The notes beneath the pieces were generated by a model, which worked only from the letters and a program-made list of their open reading frames with translations, was not told the origin of the DNA and searched no databases. A stretch of DNA of 14,343 nucleotides from Deltaproteobacteria bacterium (GTDB lineage: Bacteria; Desulfobacterota; Desulfobaccia; Desulfobaccales; 0-14-0-80-60-11), in the NCBI GenBank assembly GCA_016874945.1, contig VGSO01000030.1, forward strand, positions 1-14,343, read 5' to 3'. Each line of letters opens with the position of its first letter. The stretch's first letter is position 1. Made by a program: the position numbers and the translations under genes. This document shows, piece by piece, positions 6,271 to 11,386 of this stretch.

Positions 6271-8007
6271 ATGAGTTATCCAAGAAATCTGGCCGTCCAA
6301 GTTCTGATGATGGTTCTCTTGGTAATCTTTGCCTATCCGCTGGCGGCTCCGGCGTCACCGCCGGAGAAGAGTGACAACTTGACCGTGTCCGGGATCCTGG
6401 CGGACGCCCAGGGCAAAGGCGTCAAGGAGGTGGAGATCGAACTGCTGGTGAACGGCCGGCAGGTCAAACCCCTGGGGCGGGACGAGCGCCTGGAAACCGG
6501 CGGCAAGGGGAGTTTTGTGGGGCGTTACCGGCTGGCCCAGGGGACCCTCCCGGACGCCAGGGTGCAAGTCCGGGCGGTGAAACCGAGCTGGCAGCTCCGG
6601 GAGTCCGAGCCCCTCAAGGTCCTGGACGCGGGCGCCGACCCGGCCGGCCACCGGCTCTTCCAGACCCAGGCCGACCTCACCCTGAAGCGCCAGATCACCC
6701 CGGCCTTCTGGATCGCCGCCCTCGTTCTCCTGGTGGTGTACGTCCTCATCGCCGCGGAGGCGATGCACCGCACCCTGGCGGCCTTTCTGGGCGCGGCCCT
6801 TATTCTTTTCATTACATATACCGCGGGCACCTTCGACAAAAATTACTTCATCCTGTCTTTCGAAGACGCCATGCGGTCCATCGACCTGAACGTCATCTTC
6901 CTCCTCATGGGGATGATGATCATTGTGGGGGTTTTGAAGAAAACCGGCCTCTTTCAGTGGCTGGCTTATAAGTCCTACGCCCGGGCCCGGGGGAACATTT
7001 TTGTCCTGTCCTTCATCCTCCAGGTGATCACCGCCATCGCCTCCGCGTTCTTGGACAACGTCACCGCCATGCTGCTCATGATCCCGGTGACCATCGAAAT
7101 TGCGGTGACTTTGAAGATCAACCCCATGACCCTGCTCATCCCCGAGGTCTTCGCCTCCAACGTGGGCGGCACCGCCACCTTGATCGGCGATCCCCCCAAC
7201 ATCCTCATCGGTTCTTATGCCAAGCTGACCTTCGTCCAATTCGTGACCAATCTCGCCCTGATCTGCACCGTCTGCTTAATTATTACCTCCCTGTGGTACC
7301 TTTGGTGGTATAAAAAGGGGTATCTCCAGGCCGACGTCAAGGACGTGGACCGCACCATCGCCTACTTGAAGGAAGAGTACAAAATCACCAACAAGAAACT
7401 CACGATCATGGCGCTGGGGATTCTGGGATTCGTCATCTTCCTGTTCATCATCCACGGGGTTTTGCACATGGAGCCCTCGGTGGCCGCGCTCATCGGCTCC
7501 ATGGCGCTCCTGGCCGTATCCCGGGTGGACATCGTGGAGATGCTGGAGCACGAAGTGGAGTGGCCCACCCTGGTCTTTTTTATCGGGTTATTCATGGTCA
7601 TCGCCGGCGCCGAGGAGACGGGCCTCATCCAGATCATCGCCGAATGGGTGAAAGACCTCTCCCGGGGCAATCTGACCGCCGCGGTGGTCCTTGTCCTGTG
7701 GGTGAGCGCCATCGCCTCCGCGTTCATTGACAACATTCCTTTCACCGCCACCATGCTGCCCATTATCGCTTTTTTAAACCAGACCATCCCCGGTGCGGAA
7801 AGCGGGGTGCTGTGGTGGTCCCTGGCATTGGGGGCGTGCCTGGGGGGGAACGGCACCATGATTGGGGCCTCGGCCAACGTGGTCACCGTGGGCCTGGCGG
7901 AAAAGGCGGGCTACCACATCTCCTTTCTGGCCTATATGCGGGCCTGCTGGTGGCCCATGATCATCACCGTGACCCTCAGTATGGTTTACCTGCTGCTCTT
8001 TTATTAA
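6271..8007 (+). CDS. NhaD/ArsB-like ion transporter with periplasmic N-terminal domain, copy 2
   Basis: A 578-residue paralogue of the gene at 4288-6012, collinear along its whole length. It has a signal peptide (1-29, APAS before the likely cleavage), a beta-rich periplasmic module (LTVSGILADAQGKGVKEVEI, about 36-140) and the transporter core with FLDNVTAMLL (260-269), GGTATLIGDPPN (299-310), FIDNIPFTATMLP (485-497) and GGNGTMIGASAN (525-536). The core is far better conserved between copies than the signal peptide and the module, as expected if the two pumps share a mechanism but differ in sensing or partner contacts. CTGGAGG lies 7 bases before the ATG. The upstream spacer carries an intrinsic terminator, so this copy may have its own promoter or be attenuated. 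It is followed by a hairpin like that after copy 1, then by the KdpDE-like genes. Confidence 0.85.
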   Translation: MSYPRNLAVQVLMMVLLVIFAYPLAAPASPPEKSDNLTVSGILADAQGKGVKEVEIELLVNGRQVKPLGRDERLETGGKGSFVGRYRLAQGTLPDARVQVRAVKPSWQLRESEPLKVLDAGADPAGHRLFQTQADLTLKRQITPAFWIAALVLLVVYVLIAAEAMHRTLAAFLGAALILFITYTAGTFDKNYFILSFEDAMRSIDLNVIFLLMGMMIIVGVLKKTGLFQWLAYKSYARARGNIFVLSFILQVITAIASAFLDNVTAMLLMIPVTIEIAVTLKINPMTLLIPEVFASNVGGTATLIGDPPNILIGSYAKLTFVQFVTNLALICTVCLIITSLWYLWWYKKGYLQADVKDVDRTIAYLKEEYKITNKKLTIMALGILGFVIFLFIIHGVLHMEPSVAALIGSMALLAVSRVDIVEMLEHEVEWPTLVFFIGLFMVIAGAEETGLIQIIAEWVKDLSRGNLTAAVVLVLWVSAIASAFIDNIPFTATMLPIIAFLNQTIPGAESGVLWWSLALGACLGGNGTMIGASANVVTVGLAEKAGYHISFLAYMRACWWPMIITVTLSMVYLLLFY

Positions 8008-8019
8008 AATCTTTTGCGC

Positions 8020-8063
8020 CTTGGCGCCTTGGCGTGGGGGCCATATCACACTAAGGCGCCAAG
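8020..8063. repeat. Long hairpin after transporter copy 2
   Basis: 17-base arms (8020-8036 and 8047-8063) pair with two mismatches around a 10-base loop. The arm (cttggcgccttggcgtg) is related to that after copy 1, and both hairpins are followed by atcgcc and then AAG within two bases, so the 3' flanks of the two genes are homologous and were probably duplicated together. Confidence 0.65.
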
Positions 8064-8086
8064 ATCGCCAAGGGCCGCGGCAATAC

Positions 8087-8115
8087 TTGACCTAAAGGCC
8101 GGGACCGGTTATCCT
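8087..8115 (+). promoter_or_regulatory. Candidate sigma-70 promoter of the KdpDE-like operon
   Basis: TTGACC (8087-8092) and TATCCT (8110-8115) are separated by 17 bases, the optimal spacing. The -35 matches consensus at five of six positions and the -10 at four. Transcription would begin near 8122, leaving a leader of about 28 bases before the ATG at 8150. Confidence 0.45.
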
Positions 8116-8138
8116 TCAGTTAATATTTATTGAAGGAT
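8111..8138. promoter_or_regulatory. Palindrome over the -10 and start region, candidate operator
   Basis: Perfect 8-base arms atccttca (8111-8118) and tgaaggat (8131-8138) surround a 12-base AT-rich centre containing AATATT. It overlaps the proposed -10 box and start point. A repressor or the encoded regulator could bind here; an RNA hairpin in the leader is the alternative. Confidence 0.4.
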
Positions 8139-8149
8139 TTTAAAAACAT

Positions 8150-10183
8150 ATGCCAGGCCCGGCCTCCGGGGCGCCGCCCCGGCCGCAAGAAGAACCAAAA
8201 CGCGCCGGCAGTGAGAATCTGCTCGTCTGCCTGGACCCCAGTCCCTTCTCCATCCCCCTGATCCGGGCCACCCAGCGCATCGCCGACGCCCAGCAGGCCA
8301 AGTGGTTTGCGATGTACGTGGAGACTCCCTCCCATGACCGCCTGCCCCGGGAAAACCAGGAGCAAGTGGCCCAGGCCTTGTATCTGGCCGCGAAGTTGGG
8401 AGCCCAGGCCATTAAAGTTTCCGGGTTCCGCATCGGCGACGAAATCCTGGCCTTCGCCCGGGAAAACCAGGTGAGCAAAATCTTCGTGGGCAAGCCCTAT
8501 GCCCGGCGCTGGCGCCGGTTCTTGGGCCTGTCGCTGGTGGACCATCTGATCTGGAACTGCGGTCCCATCGACATCTTCGTGATCTCCGGGGAAGGAGAGG
8601 AAGCCTTGCCGGTCCCCCCGGGGCCGAAACCCCGGCTTCGCCTGAAGGAATATCTGGTGGCCGCGGGCGGCGTGGGAGTCTGCACCGGCCTGGCTTTTAT
8701 TCTCTTTCCTTACCTGGCGCTCACCAACCTGGCGATGATTTATTTGCTCACCGTGGTGATCATTTCCTCCTTTCTGGCCCGGGGGCCCGCCCTGTTCTCT
8801 TCCCTGTTCAGCGTGGCCGCGTTTGCCTTCTTCTTTGTGCCGGCATACTACTCCTTTGCCGTGGCCAACACGGAATACAGCATCACCCTGCTGGTCATGC
8901 TGCTGGTGAGCCTCCTGGTGAGCGGCCTGACCGCCCGGATCCGCCATCAGGCCCGGGTGGCCCGGACGCAGGAACGGCAAACCGCGGCCCTATTTGGCAT
9001 GAGCCAGAACCTCACGGCCATGAACAGCCTGGAAGAACTGCTCCAGATTGCCGTGGAGCAAATCACCCGGATTTTTGACTGCCGGGTGACCATGTTGATG
9101 CCGGGGCGCGAAGACAAGCTGGGGATTCGGGCCGGACAGCCCTTTGTGGATGACGATGTGCGGGAGGGGATGGTGGCCAAGTGGGTTTTTAAGCACGGCC
9201 ACCTGGCCGGGGCCGGCACCGGGACGCTTTCCGCCGTGAAAGGCATCTACCTGCCTCTCATCGCCTCACAACACGTCATCGGCGTCTTGCGGCTGGAAAC
9301 CCATCAACCCGAGCGGATCTTGGCGGCGGACTCTCTGCGCCTCCTGGAAGCCCTGGGCAGCCAGGTGGGGCTGGCCATCGAACGGGAAAATCTCTCCCGG
9401 CAAGCCCAGGCGGCCCGGCTCCAGATCGACGCCGAGCAGATGCGCAACACCTTGCTCAGCTCCGTCTCCCATGATCTGCGCACCCCCCTGACGGTGATCG
9501 CCGGGTCCGCCAGCAGCCTCCTGGAAGGGGAAAAGAACCTGGATGCGGACACCAAGCATGAGCTGGCCCAATCAATTTATGAAGAAGCCCGCCGGCTGGA
9601 CCGGCTGGTGTATAACCTCCTGGAAATGAGCCGGCTGCAATCCGGCGAAGTGAAGCTCAATAAAGAATGGAATGTCCTGGAGGAAGTGATCGGCAGCGCC
9701 CTGACTCAACTGGACCCGCAACTGCACGATCATCCGGTGAGCATCGCCCTGCCCGCCGACCTGCCCCTGGTGCAGGTGGACGCCCTGCTCATGGAACGGG
9801 TGATAATCAATCTTCTGGAAAATTCCATGAAATACACGCCCTCGGGGACGCCCCTAAAAATTTCGGGCCGGGTTCAGGACAAGGAAATTTTCATGACCGT
9901 GGCGGATCGGGGTCCTGGCCTGCCGGTGGGGCAGGAGGAGCGCATTTTTGAAAAATTTTACCAGGTGGCGCCGGGGAGCGCCCGGGGGGCCGGATTGGGC
10001 CTGACCATCTGCCGCAGCATCATCGAAGCCCACGGGGGCCGCATCCGGGCCGCCAACCGGCCGGAAGGCGGAGCGGTGTTCAGCTTCACCATCCCGCTGG
10101 CGGAAGGCGCGCCCATCCTGGACAAGCATCTGCCGGAGATGCAGAAAAACCATCGCGATGAAGCCGATCATCCTGCTGATTGA
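8150..10183 (+). CDS. KdpD-like sensor histidine kinase lacking the KdpD ATPase module
   Basis: A 677-residue membrane kinase. Residues about 20-147 form a universal-stress-protein domain of the KdpD type (LLVCLDP, MYVETPSHDRLP, IFVGKPYARRWRR). Four transmembrane helices follow (about 167-262, the DUF4118 region), then a GAF domain (about 285-415), HisKA with phospho-acceptor H441 (SSVSHDLRTPL), and a HATPase with N box (INLLENSMKYT, 553-563), DRGPGLP (586-592), IFEKF (599-603) and GAGLGL (613-618). Canonical KdpD is near 900 residues and begins with a Walker-containing KdpD domain, absent here. KdpD normally responds to potassium limitation or salt stress. The 3' end overlaps the regulator gene by 26 bases. 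No kdpFABC genes are present, so the target may be the adjacent transporters. The ribosome site before the ATG is weak. Confidence 0.88.
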   Translation: MPGPASGAPPRPQEEPKRAGSENLLVCLDPSPFSIPLIRATQRIADAQQAKWFAMYVETPSHDRLPRENQEQVAQALYLAAKLGAQAIKVSGFRIGDEILAFARENQVSKIFVGKPYARRWRRFLGLSLVDHLIWNCGPIDIFVISGEGEEALPVPPGPKPRLRLKEYLVAAGGVGVCTGLAFILFPYLALTNLAMIYLLTVVIISSFLARGPALFSSLFSVAAFAFFFVPAYYSFAVANTEYSITLLVMLLVSLLVSGLTARIRHQARVARTQERQTAALFGMSQNLTAMNSLEELLQIAVEQITRIFDCRVTMLMPGREDKLGIRAGQPFVDDDVREGMVAKWVFKHGHLAGAGTGTLSAVKGIYLPLIASQHVIGVLRLETHQPERILAADSLRLLEALGSQVGLAIERENLSRQAQAARLQIDAEQMRNTLLSSVSHDLRTPLTVIAGSASSLLEGEKNLDADTKHELAQSIYEEARRLDRLVYNLLEMSRLQSGEVKLNKEWNVLEEVIGSALTQLDPQLHDHPVSIALPADLPLVQVDALLMERVIINLLENSMKYTPSGTPLKISGRVQDKEIFMTVADRGPGLPVGQEERIFEKFYQVAPGSARGAGLGLTICRSIIEAHGGRIRAANRPEGGAVFSFTIPLAEGAPILDKHLPEMQKNHRDEADHPAD

Positions 10184-10847
10184 AGACGATCCCCGTATCC
10201 GCCGGTTCCTGCGGGCCAGCCTGGTCACCCAGGGCTACGAGCTCATCGAGGCCGGAACCGGGCGGGAAGGGCTGGCGCTGGCGGCCTCCCGGGTTCCCGA
10301 GGTGGTCCTGCTGGACCTGGGCCTGCCGGACATGGAAGGCCTGGAGGTGATCAAGCAATTGCGTTCCTGGTCCGAGGTCCCCATCATCATTCTGTCGGCT
10401 CGGGGCCAGGAACGGGACAAAGTCGCCAACCTGGACGCGGGGGCGGACGACTACCTGACCAAACCCTTCGGCATGGGAGAACTGCTGGCCCGGATCAGGG
10501 TGGCCTTGCGCCGGGCCGCCCCGGCGGAAGAAGACAAGCAGGAGGCCTTTTATTCTTTGGGCCCTATCCGGGTGGATGTGGAACGGCGCCTGGTCTTCCG
10601 CGGCCCGGAAGAAGTTCACCTGACTCCCATTGAGTACAAGCTGCTTTCGGTCCTGCTGAAACACCGGGGGAAGGTGGTGACGCACCGGCAATTGTTGAAG
10701 GAAGTTTGGGGGCCGTCTTATGTAGAACAAAATCCTTACTTGCGCATCTTCATTCTCAACCTGCGCCGCAAACTGGAGGACGACCCGGCGCGCCCCCAGT
10801 ATCTCTTGACCGAACCGGGCGTGGGCTACCGCCTGCGCGAGGCGTAG
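10158..10847 (+). CDS. KdpE-like OmpR-family response regulator
   Basis: A 229-residue two-domain regulator. The receiver (1-118) has the acidic pair D10/D11, phospho-acceptor D53 (LLDLGLPDMEG), S80 and K102 (YLTKPFG), so it should be phosphorylated by the upstream kinase. Residues about 130-227 form an OmpR/PhoB winged-helix domain (LTPIEYKLLSVLLKHRGKVV, ending in the beta-wing motif GVGYRLREA), close in pattern to KdpE. The gene begins inside the kinase coding region, 26 bases before its stop, which implies translational coupling. OmpR-family proteins bind tandem repeats at 10-11-base steps; the phased boxes at 1720-1770 are a candidate target. No clear terminator follows; the next bases are a repeat cluster. 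Confidence 0.9.
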   Translation: MKPIILLIEDDPRIRRFLRASLVTQGYELIEAGTGREGLALAASRVPEVVLLDLGLPDMEGLEVIKQLRSWSEVPIIILSARGQERDKVANLDAGADDYLTKPFGMGELLARIRVALRRAAPAEEDKQEAFYSLGPIRVDVERRLVFRGPEEVHLTPIEYKLLSVLLKHRGKVVTHRQLLKEVWGPSYVEQNPYLRIFILNLRRKLEDDPARPQYLLTEPGVGYRLREA

Positions 10848-10899
10848 ATTGGATATTACTCAGGTCACGTAATTGTTCTCATTTCGCCAAATCAGTTGT

Positions 10900-11025
10900 G
10901 GCTCTTGCAAAACTCGTTTTGTTGTCATCCTGAACGAAGTGAAGGATCTCAACCTCTTGTAAATACGAGATTCTTCGCTTCGCTCAGAATGACAAGGGGC
11001 GGCAATAAGTAATTTTGCAAGAGCC
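10900..11025. repeat. MITE-like element 1 (126 bp) with nested palindrome
   Basis: Perfect 13-base terminal inverted repeats (ggctcttgcaaaa at 10900-10912; complement at 11013-11025) extend outward as TGNGG. Inside, 28-base arms (10923-10950 and 10967-10994) pair at 24 of 28 positions. The inner core, with cctgaacgaagtgaaggat, belongs to a palindrome type scattered through many bacterial genomes. The element has no coding capacity. Confidence 0.7.
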
Positions 11026-11044
11026 TCAGTTAATTGAAATTTTA

Positions 11045-11113
11045 GTGATGAGGACTGAGGACTGAGTCTTCGCCATCTCTATCTTAAATTACTCAGTCCT
11101 CAGTCCTCATCAC
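11045..11113. repeat. Perfect 23-base inverted repeat
   Basis: Positions 11045-11067 and 11091-11113 are exact reverse complements, with a 23-base loop. Each arm itself contains a tandem 8-base repeat (aggactga twice). It would form a very stable stem and lies between the two MITE-like elements. A further partial copy (actcagtcc) follows at 11112-11120. Confidence 0.75.
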
Positions 11114-11157
11114 TCAGTCCTGCCTTGGATAATGGGAACAATTAATCGCTCCGAGTA

Positions 11158-11292
11158 ATATATGAGTCTCTTGCAAAAGTCATGGTCAAAAGCGGAATCA
11201 ACGATATTGGGGCGGTTCCCTCCCCCTTGAGGGGGTAGGGGGAATAGAAGCCGGGACCGGTTTGGCTAAATTTTTGAAAAAGCCTCATATAT
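11158..11292. repeat. MITE-like element 2 (135 bp), same terminal family, different core
   Basis: 21-base terminal repeats (11158-11178 and 11272-11292) match at 18 of 21 positions and share the TGAG-CTCTTGCAAAA type end seen in element 1. The core differs: it holds the C/G-rich hairpin at 11218-11242. The TATATGAG ends and lack of coding frame fit a non-autonomous transposable element. The rest of the gene-free stretch 10848-11386 holds an outer 9-base inverted pair (10853-10861 with 11153-11161) and nothing else I recognise. Confidence 0.6.
11218..11242. repeat. C/G-rich hairpin, relative of the repeats at 4075-4193
   Basis: The run ccctcccccttgaggggg followed by taggggg forms a stem (11222-11226 with 11231-11235, loop ttga). 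The same motif appears in the right unit of the pair before the first NhaD-like gene, which marks it as a dispersed repeat. Confidence 0.65.
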
Positions 11293-11386
11293 CAAAACAA
11301 TTTCAATAAGGTCTAAAATCAAGATAACTAGCGGGTATATTTCTTTGGTTGAGGTATGGCCTTTTCTGCCGGCCATGAACCAGTGA

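Noticed and set aside
8099..11259. gccgggaccggtt-like string present at both 8099 and 11250
   Set aside because: The shared stretch is about a dozen GC-rich bases with no further similarity, so chance is likely.
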